From: Alteromonas sp. 1_MG-2023
GTDB taxonomy: Bacteria > Pseudomonadota > Gammaproteobacteria > Enterobacterales > Alteromonadaceae
Direction of reading: 5' to 3'
Length of the DNA: 64,000 nucleotides
Assembly: GCF_030547075.1 (NCBI RefSeq)
Contig: NZ_JAUOQH010000006.1
Coordinates: forward strand, 1 to 64,000
The notes under the pieces were generated by a model. The model had not been told where the DNA came from and made no database searches. It worked only from the letters and a program-made list of their open reading frames with translations. The first letter of the stretch is position 1. Every line of letters begins with the position of its first letter. A program made the position numbers and the translations under genes. Below, one piece after another: positions 8,862 through 16,650 of this stretch.

Positions 8862-10622
8862 TTACGACGGCTTTTTTACCGTTGCAATCGCCAACTCTTC
8901 CAACTGCTTTGGATTCGCAGGGCTTGGCGCAGATGTTAATGGGCATGCCGCTGTCGTGGTTTTAGGGAATGCCATTACATCGCGGATTGAGGTCGCCCCA
9001 GTCATTAGCATCACTAAGCGGTCTAAACCAAAGGCTAAACCTGCGTGAGGCGGTGCACCAAAGCGTAAAGCTTCAAGTAAGAAGCCGAACTTGTTCTTCG
9101 CTTCTTCTTCATCTATACCCAAAATGCCAAATACGGCCGATTGCATTTCTTCGTTGTGAATACGTACTGAACCACCACCAAGCTCGCAACCGTTTAATAC
9201 CATGTCGTAGGCATCAGACAATGCACCAACAGGATTAGCTTTAAGCTCTTCTGCAGTTAAGCCGCGAGGTGCAGTAAACGGATGGTGTATAGCATGCAGC
9301 TGCCCATCGAACTCTTCGAACATTGGGAAGTCGACAACCCACAACGGCTTCCACTCACCTTCTAATAACTCAAAGTCTTCACCTAGTTTAAGGCGAAGTG
9401 CGCCCATGGCTTCGGTAACTACCGTGTTAGTGTCAGCACCAAATAACAAGATGTCGCCAGCTTGCGCGCCAGTGCGCTGCAAAATACCGTCGGTAATATC
9501 TTCACTTAGGAACTTAAGAATGGGTGATTGTAAACCTTCTTGGCCTGGTGCCATTTCATTTACTTTCATCCACGCTAAGCCTTTCGCGCCGTAAATACCT
9601 ACAAACTTGGTGTACTCGTCAATTTGCTTACGAGACATGCTCGCACCGCCTGGTACACGAATAGCAGCAACACGACCTTTAGGATCGTTAGCAGGGCCAC
9701 TGAATACTTTAAACTCAACGGTTTCAAGTAAGTCAGCAATATCGGTAAGCTCTAACGGGTTACGTAAATCAGGCTTATCGCTACCAAAACGCTTCATTGC
9801 TTCGGCGTAGGTCATGCGTGGGAAGTCGCCTAAATCTACGTTCAACATGGTGTTGAATAAGTCGCGGATCATGCTTTCAGTAATAGCCATTACGCCATCG
9901 GCATCTAAAAACGTAGTTTCGATATCGATTTGGGTAAATTCTGGTTGGCGATCTGCACGTAAATCTTCATCACGGAAGCACTTTACGATTTGATAGTATC
10001 TGTCCATGCCAGACATCATCAGCAATTGCTTAAACAACTGCGGCGATTGCGGCAATGCAAAGAATTCGCCTTTATGGGTACGGCTAGGTACTAAGTAATC
10101 ACGAGCACCTTCAGGTGTCGCTTTGGTCAAAATAGGAGTTTCAATATCTAGAAAGCCTTCGCCTTCTAAGAAACGACGTACTGCACCGGTTACTTTAGCG
10201 CGAAACTGTAAGCGCTGGCTCATAACAGGGCGACGTAAATCAAGGTAGCGGTAGCGTAAACGCTGCTCTTCGGAGTTCTCTTGGTTCCAATCAAGTGGCA
10301 GCGCATCAGAGCGATTGATGATTTCTAAGCCTGTGCCTAAAATCTCAATTTCGCCAGTACGCATATCTTTATTGATTTGGCCTTCAGGGCGAGCACGTAC
10401 TTTACCGGTAAGCTTCACGCAAAATTCACCGCGAAGTTTATTCGCTACACTTAATACCTCTGGTAAATCAGGGTCGAATACCACTTGAACGATACCTTCG
10501 CGGTCTCGTAAGTCGATGAAGATTACGCCACCTAAGTCACGGCGTTTGTTTACCCAACCACACAGGGTGATTTCTTGCCCAATGTATGATGAATCGATGT
10601 TCCCACAGTAATCTGTGCGCAT
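8862..10622 (-). CDS. aspS: Aspartyl-tRNA synthetase
   Basis: Class II aminoacyl-tRNA synthetase that charges tRNA-Asp. The 586 residues show an N-terminal OB-fold anticodon-binding domain (about 1-105, [21 protein letters not shown] split across a standard strand pattern), motif 2 ([17 protein letters not shown]), a GAD insertion domain (about 290-420) and motif 3 near the C-terminus ([15 protein letters not shown]). The length is close to E. coli (590). It is the first gene of aspS-nudB-ruvC, and its promoter should lie in the 162-bp divergent gap to the plus-strand neighbour. Confidence 0.98.
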   Translation of the reverse strand: MRTDYCGNIDSSYIGQEITLCGWVNKRRDLGGVIFIDLRDREGIVQVVFDPDLPEVLSVANKLRGEFCVKLTGKVRARPEGQINKDMRTGEIEILGTGLEIINRSDALPLDWNQENSEEQRLRYRYLDLRRPVMSQRLQFRAKVTGAVRRFLEGEGFLDIETPILTKATPEGARDYLVPSRTHKGEFFALPQSPQLFKQLLMMSGMDRYYQIVKCFRDEDLRADRQPEFTQIDIETTFLDADGVMAITESMIRDLFNTMLNVDLGDFPRMTYAEAMKRFGSDKPDLRNPLELTDIADLLETVEFKVFSGPANDPKGRVAAIRVPGGASMSRKQIDEYTKFVGIYGAKGLAWMKVNEMAPGQEGLQSPILKFLSEDITDGILQRTGAQAGDILLFGADTNTVVTEAMGALRLKLGEDFELLEGEWKPLWVVDFPMFEEFDGQLHAIHHPFTAPRGLTAEELKANPVGALSDAYDMVLNGCELGGGSVRIHNEEMQSAVFGILGIDEEEAKNKFGFLLEALRFGAPPHAGLAFGLDRLVMLMTGATSIRDVMAFPKTTTAACPLTSAPSPANPKQLEELAIATVKKPS

Positions 10623-10784
10623 GGTCGTTGACCCCTGATATTCTTATCTTGCGTTACACGATGGTAGGCAAACCCTTGAACCTGCTTGCCATTACTCTAC
10701 AATGTGGCGCTCGCGCCCCTTGCCATCATGCACTATGTGTTAAATTAAGGTCGCATAGTATAAACAAATGCGCAGTAAAGCCCA

Positions 10785-11708
10785 ATGACAAATACAAACA
10801 ATCCTACAGTAACTAAATTATCAACTTCTTCGCCGCTACCCAAGGTATTTATTGGGTTGCCGCAGTGGCAGCATAGTCATTGGCCAAAAACCTGGTTTGC
10901 TAATTACCCTAAAAGTGACAATCAATTGGTTCATTACGCCAAGGAGTGCAATACGGTTGAGGGAAATACGACCTTTTATTCTCTTCCCCATTCTGATGCC
11001 GTATCACGCTGGCAACAATCAGTAGGTAGCGATTTTTCATTTACCTTTAAATTCAACCAACAGATTACCCACGTTCATCAATTACTGCATTGCGAAGATG
11101 AAGTGAATGAACAATTACACATGCTAGCGCCACTTGAGCATAAATTAGGCGTGATGCTGCTTCAACTACCTGCAAGCTTTGGCCCTGAAAAACTAGAACG
11201 ATTGGCTGCGTTTTTACACCTTTTACCACAACATATTACCGTTGCGGTTGAAGTAAGACATTTGGCTTTTTTTGGTAAAGGCGATGAAGAAAAGCAGTTA
11301 AATCAGTTATTAATTGAGTACAACGCTAACCGTATTATTATGGACACCCGCGCGTTATTTACCGGTGCTGATACAAACTCTAGCGACAGTGCGCTTTTAC
11401 GTGAGGTGCGGAACAAAAAACCGAGAGTGCCAGTGAATGTGATTGCCACCGCAAATAACCCTGTTGTTCGTTTTGTAGGAAATGATAATGATGAAGATAA
11501 TATTGCGTGCTTAACGCCTTGGGTGAATAAGATTCATCAATGGCGACTAGAAGGAAAAAGCCCGTACTTCTTTTGTCATCGACCTGATAACAAAGATGCT
11601 CCGTGGTTAGCGCAGCAGTTTATTGATTTGTACAATAATAAGCATGGTGATGCGGCAATTCCTAATCTGGCAATTAAAGCGCAGCCTAGCCAAAATGCCT
11701 TGTTTTAA
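10785..11708 (+). CDS. DUF72 (YecE-like) TIM-barrel protein
   Basis: A 307-residue member of the YecE/DUF72 family, whose biochemical role is unsettled. Recognisable family segments are FIGLPQWQHSHWPKTWF near the N-terminus (residues about 20-36), ECNTVEGNTTFYSLP (about 50-64), FTFKFNQQITHVHQL, LGVMLLQLPASFGP and the C-terminal PYFFCHRPDNKDAPWLAQQF. It has no signal peptide and is presumably cytoplasmic. It is transcribed divergently from aspS. No operon partner follows within 170 bp. Confidence 0.85.
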   Translation: MTNTNNPTVTKLSTSSPLPKVFIGLPQWQHSHWPKTWFANYPKSDNQLVHYAKECNTVEGNTTFYSLPHSDAVSRWQQSVGSDFSFTFKFNQQITHVHQLLHCEDEVNEQLHMLAPLEHKLGVMLLQLPASFGPEKLERLAAFLHLLPQHITVAVEVRHLAFFGKGDEEKQLNQLLIEYNANRIIMDTRALFTGADTNSSDSALLREVRNKKPRVPVNVIATANNPVVRFVGNDNDEDNIACLTPWVNKIHQWRLEGKSPYFFCHRPDNKDAPWLAQQFIDLYNNKHGDAAIPNLAIKAQPSQNALF

Positions 11709-11835
11709 CGCGCATTCAGATGCGAGTAAATTTCGCAAAAAATGTTTCTGTTACACCTATTTAAGATAGCGAAAGCCTGACCATACGTTAAGAATATTAA
11801 CTAGTGCTTATTCTTTCCTTCCTATAAACTGACGG

Positions 11836-11856
11836 CTATTGAGACAGTCTCAATAG
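11836..11856. promoter_or_regulatory. Perfect 21-bp palindrome upstream of the GAF gene
   Basis: CTATTGAGAC (11836-11845), a single A, then GTCTCAATAG (11847-11856) is a perfect 10-bp inverted repeat. It sits 28 bp before the GAF-domain start and just after a possible -10 box TATAAA (11823-11828). It could be an operator for a dimeric regulator overlapping the transcription start, or a 5' hairpin that stabilises the mRNA. There is no T-tract, so it is not an intrinsic terminator. Confidence 0.5.
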
Positions 11857-11883
11857 TAACTCTTTATTTAAGTGAAATTATTA

Positions 11884-12372
11884 ATGGAACCACCAAAGCT
11901 TGATCGCGAAGCCTTGCGATTAAAAGCCCTAGAAAATTTAAATATTCTAGACACTAAACCCGACGCTCAACTAGATGCAGTAACTAAAGCCGCTCAAGAA
12001 TATTTCAAATGCAAAATATGCTTGGTAAGTTTAATTGCTGAAGACAGACAGTGGTTTAAATCTCGCCAGTGTTTAGATGTGTCCGAAACACCACGCAATA
12101 TTTCGTTTTGCACTTACGCGATAGCAGAAGAAGAATATTTGATTGTGACCGACGCCACTAAAGACAGCCGTTTTGCTGGCGGACCATTGGTGAAAGGCGA
12201 ACCGCATATCCGCGCTTATGCAGGCGCTATTCTTCGCTCAAACGATGGGTACGAGCTTGGCACCTTATGTGTCATCCATGATGAGCCTAGAGAGTTTCCA
12301 CCTTCAGACATTAGTATGCTCAAAGATATGGCGAAAAAAGCCCAAGATATTATAAACGGGAATAGTTGGTAG
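11884..12372 (+). CDS. GAF domain-containing protein
   Basis: Small stand-alone GAF protein. A GAF fold covers about residues 15-160, with the frequent family segments LLVSLI-type strand (CLVSLIAEDRQWFKS), CxYAI (SFCTYAIAEEEYLIVTDATKD) and AGAILRSNDGYELGTLCVIHD. I take the ATG at 11884 (162 aa) rather than the GTG at 11872, since MEPPKLDREALRLKALENLNILDT is a typical N-terminus for this group. The ligand is unknown. Such proteins often sense small molecules or redox state and can accompany diguanylate cyclases, but no partner is adjacent here. Confidence 0.8.
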   Translation: MEPPKLDREALRLKALENLNILDTKPDAQLDAVTKAAQEYFKCKICLVSLIAEDRQWFKSRQCLDVSETPRNISFCTYAIAEEEYLIVTDATKDSRFAGGPLVKGEPHIRAYAGAILRSNDGYELGTLCVIHDEPREFPPSDISMLKDMAKKAQDIINGNSW

Positions 12373-12427
12373 GTTAGCCATTGCTAATCCACTTTCCCCC
12401 ATTTTTGCTTTCTGTTTCTCTATACGA

Positions 12428-12458
12428 AAAAAGCTGCCACGTTTAGTGGCAGCTTTTT
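12428..12458 (+). terminator. Bidirectional intrinsic terminator
   Basis: AAAAAGCTGCCAC (12428-12440), loop GTTTA, GTGGCAGCTTTTT (12446-12458): a perfect 13-bp stem with T-runs available on both strands. It lies between the GAF gene (plus) and glrR (minus) and can serve both convergent transcripts. Confidence 0.9.
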
Positions 12459-12479
12459 GTTTGCTTCAATGATTATCTT

Positions 12480-12580
12480 AGCCGTTTAATAGCTTAGATC
12501 TTCAATACCTAAGCCTGTTAATACTTTAGCCCTTCAATTCCTTTGATCTTTAATTGCTTTGATCTCTAATTGCTTAGGGG
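12480..12580. repeat. Degenerate tandem repeat, 16-17 bp period
   Basis: Between the terminator and the glrR stop, short related units repeat. The clearest are CTTTGATCTTTAATTG followed directly by CTTTGATCTCTAATTG and then CTTAGG (about 12540-12580), with weaker upstream copies around CTTCAATACCTAAG and CTTCAATTC. No coding potential. The style recurs at several other intergenic sites in this window. Confidence 0.6.
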
Positions 12581-12586
12581 CTTGTG

Positions 12587-13927
12587 CTAACGAAAGTCTC
12601 CTGCATCTAAATCATGCTTTTTCATTAACTTGTGCATATCGGTACGATTGCGACCCGCTAATTCTGCCGCACGGGTTACGTTGCCGTCAGTCATTTTCAA
12701 TAGCTTATTTAGATACTGTTGTTCAAAAGCATCTCTAGCTTCGGTAAGGGTTGGCCAACTCTGTTTGGTGGCTGACAGTGCTTGCTCTACAAGGTGCAGT
12801 GGCACAACAGGAGTTTGTGTTAAGGCAACACATTGTTCTACCACGTTCACTAATTGGCGCACGTTTCCAGGCCAAGATGACTTCACTAGCAGTTGCATGG
12901 CATCGTCTGAAAACTGGCTTACGTTCACACCGTGGCGCTGGGCACTTTGCTGTAGTAGCGAGCGAGCAAGTAGCGGTATGTCTTCACTACGAGATTTCAA
13001 TGAAGGAAGCTTTAAGTTCACCACATTTAAGCGGTAGTACAAATCTTCCCTAAAAGTGCCCTCTTCCATCTCTTTCAGCAAGTCTTTGTGGGTAGCTGAG
13101 ATTATACGAACATCAATATCCACATGCTTACTACTGCCTACAGGCCTAATTTGGCGCTCTTGTAATGCACGTAATAATTTAACTTGTAGTGTCATTGGCA
13201 TATCGCCAATTTCATCTAAAAATAACGTACCGCCATCGGCTTCACGGAATAAGCCGGGGTGAGCAGCAACGGCACCAGTAAATGCGCCTTTAGCGTGACC
13301 AAATAATTCAGACTCAAGTAAGTTTTCTGGAAGTGCACCACAGTTAATGGCAACAAAAGGCTTATCCCGCCGGTCGCTCGCTTGATGCATTGCATTGGCA
13401 AGAAGCTCTTTACCTGTACCACTTGCGCCACTAATCAGAACGCTAACTTCACGTTGGGCAATCCGATAAGCTTGGTCGAGTACATTAAGCATTTCTTGTG
13501 AGCGGGTAACAATACTTTTCGCCCAATCGCCTGGTTGTGCCGCTTGAGATTGGCTCAACGCCTTTTGCATTAACGTACGTAGTTCGTCGTGATCTACTGG
13601 CTTTGGCAGAAAGCCAAATACGCCACGTTGAGTGGCAGCTACCGCGTCAGAAATCGTACCGTGAGCAGTCATCAATATCACTGGGATATCTTTACGAATG
13701 CCCATGATTTCTTCAAATAAACTTAACCCATCGAGGCCTGGCATGCGCAAATCACTAAGTACTACGTCAAACGCATCATTTTGTAACTTTCTTAACGCAG
13801 CATGGCCATCTTCGACAGCAGTAACCTGATAACCTTCACCTTCAAGGCGAATAGTTAACAGGCGAAGTAAACTTTTATCATCATCAACCAACAATAAATG
13901 GGGCTTGTTCTTACTACTTTCACTCAT
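12587..13927 (-). CDS. glrR: Sigma-54-dependent response regulator GlrR (QseF)
   Basis: Enhancer-binding activator of sigma-54 RNA polymerase. The 446 residues are arranged as a receiver (1-125, with acidic LLVDDD, phosphoacceptor Asp in VLSDLRMPGLDG, Lys in FLPKPVD), an AAA+ domain (about 140-375, Walker A SGASGTGKE, the sigma-54 contact loop GAFTGA, Walker B GGTLFLDEIGD) and a short C-terminal helix-turn-helix (VTRAAELAGRNRTDMHKLMK). The neighbouring qseG and glrK genes give the same three-gene order as E. coli, where GlrR drives glmY and rpoE. The targets here are unknown. No clear sigma-54 promoter was found in this window. Confidence 0.93.
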   Translation of the reverse strand: MSESSKNKPHLLLVDDDKSLLRLLTIRLEGEGYQVTAVEDGHAALRKLQNDAFDVVLSDLRMPGLDGLSLFEEIMGIRKDIPVILMTAHGTISDAVAATQRGVFGFLPKPVDHDELRTLMQKALSQSQAAQPGDWAKSIVTRSQEMLNVLDQAYRIAQREVSVLISGASGTGKELLANAMHQASDRRDKPFVAINCGALPENLLESELFGHAKGAFTGAVAAHPGLFREADGGTLFLDEIGDMPMTLQVKLLRALQERQIRPVGSSKHVDIDVRIISATHKDLLKEMEEGTFREDLYYRLNVVNLKLPSLKSRSEDIPLLARSLLQQSAQRHGVNVSQFSDDAMQLLVKSSWPGNVRQLVNVVEQCVALTQTPVVPLHLVEQALSATKQSWPTLTEARDAFEQQYLNKLLKMTDGNVTRAAELAGRNRTDMHKLMKKHDLDAGDFR

Positions 13928-13929
13928 TG

Positions 13930-14514
13930 TTAGTTGTTCCTGTTTTTGTCCATAAGTGTCGTTTCAATTTGGAGTAATTCTTCTAGTTTTTTCTGCTGAG
14001 CTTTAAGCTCAGCATACAGCTTTTGTAATTCTTGGCCTCGGTGCGTACTCTCTTTACTTAATACACTTAACGCCGATTCTAGCTCCATTAGTTGCTTGTT
14101 GGGTTTACTTACCACAACTTGAACGAGCAGCGCTGCTGCGTCGGTAAACTCTGGGATTAAATCATCAATGGTAAGTTGGGCCCGTAGCCTATCTTGATAT
14201 GGGGTATCACTGGACAAAGATAAAAGATAACCGCGAATTTTATCTTCTTGGCTTTGACCAAGCGCTGCCAGTTGGGCTTTACGTTCAATCCACGGCGTAG
14301 CATCGGCTTCAAGCCACACTTCCAGCCAATAAGACATGTCACAGTTATGATCGAAGTTTTCTGGTTCAGTAGTAAACAGACAGATATCGTCATCTACAAC
14401 CACTTCAATAATCTGGGGGGGTGGAACTTCAACTTTTTGTTCAATTGGCTGCTTAGACAACACACTGCAACCCGACAACAGTGTCAGGGCCAGTATCATA
14501 CAACTTATTCTCAT
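13930..14514 (-). CDS. qseG: QseG-like lipoprotein between GlrK and GlrR
   Basis: The lipoprotein signal MRISCMILALTLLSGCSVLS has a clean lipobox (LSGC, Cys near residue 16). I start at the ATG at 14514, preceded by an AGGAAAAA ribosome-binding purine stretch; a longer frame from a TTG at 14553 would bury the signal. The mature part has two Cys, then a helical C-terminus (KELQKLYAELKAQQKKLEELL-type heptads, about 155-185). E. coli QseG is an outer-membrane lipoprotein that modulates the kinase QseE. Sequence similarity to it is not obvious by eye, so the name rests mainly on position. It starts 2 bp after the kinase stop. Confidence 0.75.
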   Translation of the reverse strand: MRISCMILALTLLSGCSVLSKQPIEQKVEVPPPQIIEVVVDDDICLFTTEPENFDHNCDMSYWLEVWLEADATPWIERKAQLAALGQSQEDKIRGYLLSLSSDTPYQDRLRAQLTIDDLIPEFTDAAALLVQVVVSKPNKQLMELESALSVLSKESTHRGQELQKLYAELKAQQKKLEELLQIETTLMDKNRNN

Positions 14515-14516
14515 TT

Positions 14517-15896
14517 TTATTTTTCCTGTTGAGGAATCGTCACCCTGAAGCAAACATCAGCATAATCCACATCGACAACCTGCACGTCACCATGCATGAG
14601 TCGCGCGCAATCCGCGACAATAGATAGACCTAATCCTGTGCCTATTACGTTGTCGTTTCTGGGGTCTGCGCCTCGGGTGAAAGGTTCAAACAGTGTTGCA
14701 ACCGACTCTTTAGCAATCCGCTTGCCTCGATTTGCAACGTCCAATATAGCAAAGTTATTATTTAAATATATATGTACATTAATGGGGCGACCTACAGCGC
14801 CATGCGCTACCGCGTTAGACACTAAATTATCCAGTATTCGCCTGAATAATTCTTCATCAGCCCAAATATTTTTACTTTCAACTGAAACGGTAACCTCACG
14901 CTCTTGAAGCGCTAAGGCGTAATCACCTAAACACGCATCAACCAGTTTTTTCGCATCAGTACACACTATATCAGGCTGGGCTTGCTGCAATAATAAATTG
15001 TAATCGAGCAACTTCTCAATGAGCGTATTTAGCCGTTGTGTGCTGGCGCTTAATAACGATAACACTTCACGTTGAGGGTCGTTTAACTCACCCACAACGT
15101 TTTCAGATAATAAACTACACCCTTCTTTAATACTGGCCAAAGGCGTTTTTAACTCATGAGCAGCATGACGCAGTAATGCTGTCCGAATATGCTCTAGCTG
15201 ACCAAGGCGATCGTACAGCCAATGCAGATCTTTCTCCACATCTATTAATTCTCGTGGCGCTTGACGAGACAAGGGGGGAAGCTCACCTTGTTGATGCGCG
15301 ACAATTCGAATAATTTGTTTTAACTTATTAACCGGATTAACAATGAGTTGGCTTCCTAAAAGGATAAGCAGCAAGGAAACACTCACCAACATTGCAGTAG
15401 ACCAAGCTTGCTTAGCTTGCATGGCATTTAAGTCGTCTTGCTGCACTTTGACACGTTCAGAAATGGCAAGTTCAACGTCGTCGCGAAGTTGTGACACACT
15501 TCGAGAAACATTGGCAAGATACGCGTTCAATAGAAGTTGGTCTTCAATAGACCGATATTCGGAAAGGCTGCCAATTTGTTCAGATAATTTATCACAAGTT
15601 CTTTGCACAGAAAGAGCTTGGCAAAGGTTATCTGCGGCAATTGCAAATTGATCGAGGGCGTTATCAGATAGTGTGGCCACTTTTTCGGTTCTAATAACGG
15701 CGTACTGGCGAATGCTTCGCTCTAAATCCACCACAGCACCATCTAAGCGCTGCATATCGCCCACAACGTCAACCACGTATCGGGTTTCCAACGTGGTCAT
15801 TTGCCCCACTTTGGCCAAGTCACTTTGGCTTTGCCATAAAAGAGCGATAAGGGGAATGAGTGCTAGTAGAAAGCTACCTAGTGTAAGTTGTCTCAA
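14517..15896 (-). CDS. glrK: Sensor histidine kinase GlrK (QseE)
   Basis: Membrane sensor kinase for GlrR. From this TTG the 459 residues show TM1 (SFLLALIPLIALLWQ), a periplasmic helical domain (about 30-155), TM2 (AMLVSVSLLLILLGSQLIV), a HAMP-like linker, the H-box HAAHELKTPLASIKEG with the phosphoacceptor His, and an ATPase domain with the N-box NLVSNAVAHG, DVANRGK and GTGLGLSIV. The true start is probably upstream: in frame at 15942-15944 is CTG with AAGGAA 7 nt before it, which would add KFSFGERLVQLGS-type sequence like the N-terminus of E. coli GlrK. Only TTG/ATG/GTG starts are normally called, so I keep 15896. Confidence 0.92.
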   Translation of the reverse strand: MRQLTLGSFLLALIPLIALLWQSQSDLAKVGQMTTLETRYVVDVVGDMQRLDGAVVDLERSIRQYAVIRTEKVATLSDNALDQFAIAADNLCQALSVQRTCDKLSEQIGSLSEYRSIEDQLLLNAYLANVSRSVSQLRDDVELAISERVKVQQDDLNAMQAKQAWSTAMLVSVSLLLILLGSQLIVNPVNKLKQIIRIVAHQQGELPPLSRQAPRELIDVEKDLHWLYDRLGQLEHIRTALLRHAAHELKTPLASIKEGCSLLSENVVGELNDPQREVLSLLSASTQRLNTLIEKLLDYNLLLQQAQPDIVCTDAKKLVDACLGDYALALQEREVTVSVESKNIWADEELFRRILDNLVSNAVAHGAVGRPINVHIYLNNNFAILDVANRGKRIAKESVATLFEPFTRGADPRNDNVIGTGLGLSIVADCARLMHGDVQVVDVDYADVCFRVTIPQQEK

Positions 15897-16025
15897 TGAG
15901 CCTAGCTGAACTAGCCGTTCACCAAATGAAAATTTCTCAATCAGAGGAGTATTCCTTCAAATACGCGCTGGCAGTCGCTTCTGCTAGGCTATCAAATATT
16001 ATATTTATGAGGCGCCCGTTTTTGA

Positions 16026-16113
16026 CTGTGGGCACCTTTAACTCGCTGTAAGCACTTTACCCGCTGTTGGCACTCTACCCGCTGTTGGCACCTTCAGTTA
16101 GCTGTATGCACCA
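16026..16113. repeat. Degenerate tandem repeat, 18-20 bp period
   Basis: Five units of the form CTGTNNGCACYTT begin at 16026, 16046, 16064, 16082 and 16102, that is with spacings of 20, 18, 18 and 20 bp. They lie between the glrK start and the EF-hand gene stop. No frame runs through them. A TGGCAC piece in the units resembles half a sigma-54 promoter, but no correctly spaced TTGC follows. Confidence 0.7.
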
Positions 16114-16128
16114 AATCGATATTGACGC

Positions 16129-16410
16129 CTACTTGCTAACAGCGATTTTCGTATTTCCTGGGGTCAGTTTACTCTTCGCTAACTCGGCTTCCGTCAACTT
16201 GCCATCTTCGTTATCGTCAATTAAGCCAAAATTACGTAAAAGCTCAGTGTGACGAACCGCTTCTTTTAGCGATATTTGCCCATCTTTGTTGGTATCTAGC
16301 TGCTGCATCAAGGTTTTGGCCGGTGACGCGTGCGCTTCAACCACCGATAACGCTTGAATAGCGGCGATAGTAACTAAAATCAGAAAAACCTTCTCTAGCC
16401 GTTTCATCAT
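16129..16410 (-). CDS. Periplasmic EF-hand protein
   Basis: A 93-residue exported protein with a signal peptide (about 1-28, ending VEAHA-S) and two canonical EF-hand calcium loops: DTNKDGQISLKE (about 39-50) and DDNEDGKLTEAE (about 66-77). Acidic residues occupy the ligand positions in both loops, so Ca2+ binding is likely. The role is unknown. Small secreted EF-hand proteins are frequent in marine gammaproteobacteria. A MMKR start is preceded by AGGATTCATG, giving a usable ribosome binding site. Confidence 0.8.
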   Translation of the reverse strand: MMKRLEKVFLILVTIAAIQALSVVEAHASPAKTLMQQLDTNKDGQISLKEAVRHTELLRNFGLIDDNEDGKLTEAELAKSKLTPGNTKIAVSK

Positions 16411-16650
16411 GAATCCTCCGCATTACTGCTTGACTATAAATCCTTTACAACTAACTTCGATAAATCTGATTTACTATAAGCTAAAATTAAGCCAACAATA
16501 TATTACAATTAATAATCATATACTTAAACGAAAGTAGACCGCTAATTTAAGTTTTATTGTATCTAGAAACAGACACACTTACACTATGGTGTGTAACTGT
16601 GACTAACTACTTGATAATAGTCCAGTAAACTAGCAAGCCTCCTCATGGCT

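Noticed and set aside
16026..16113. Possible sigma-54 promoters (TGGCAC pieces) near the GlrK/GlrR operon
   Set aside because: No TTGC element at the required spacing follows any TGGCAC; the pieces are explained by the tandem repeat.
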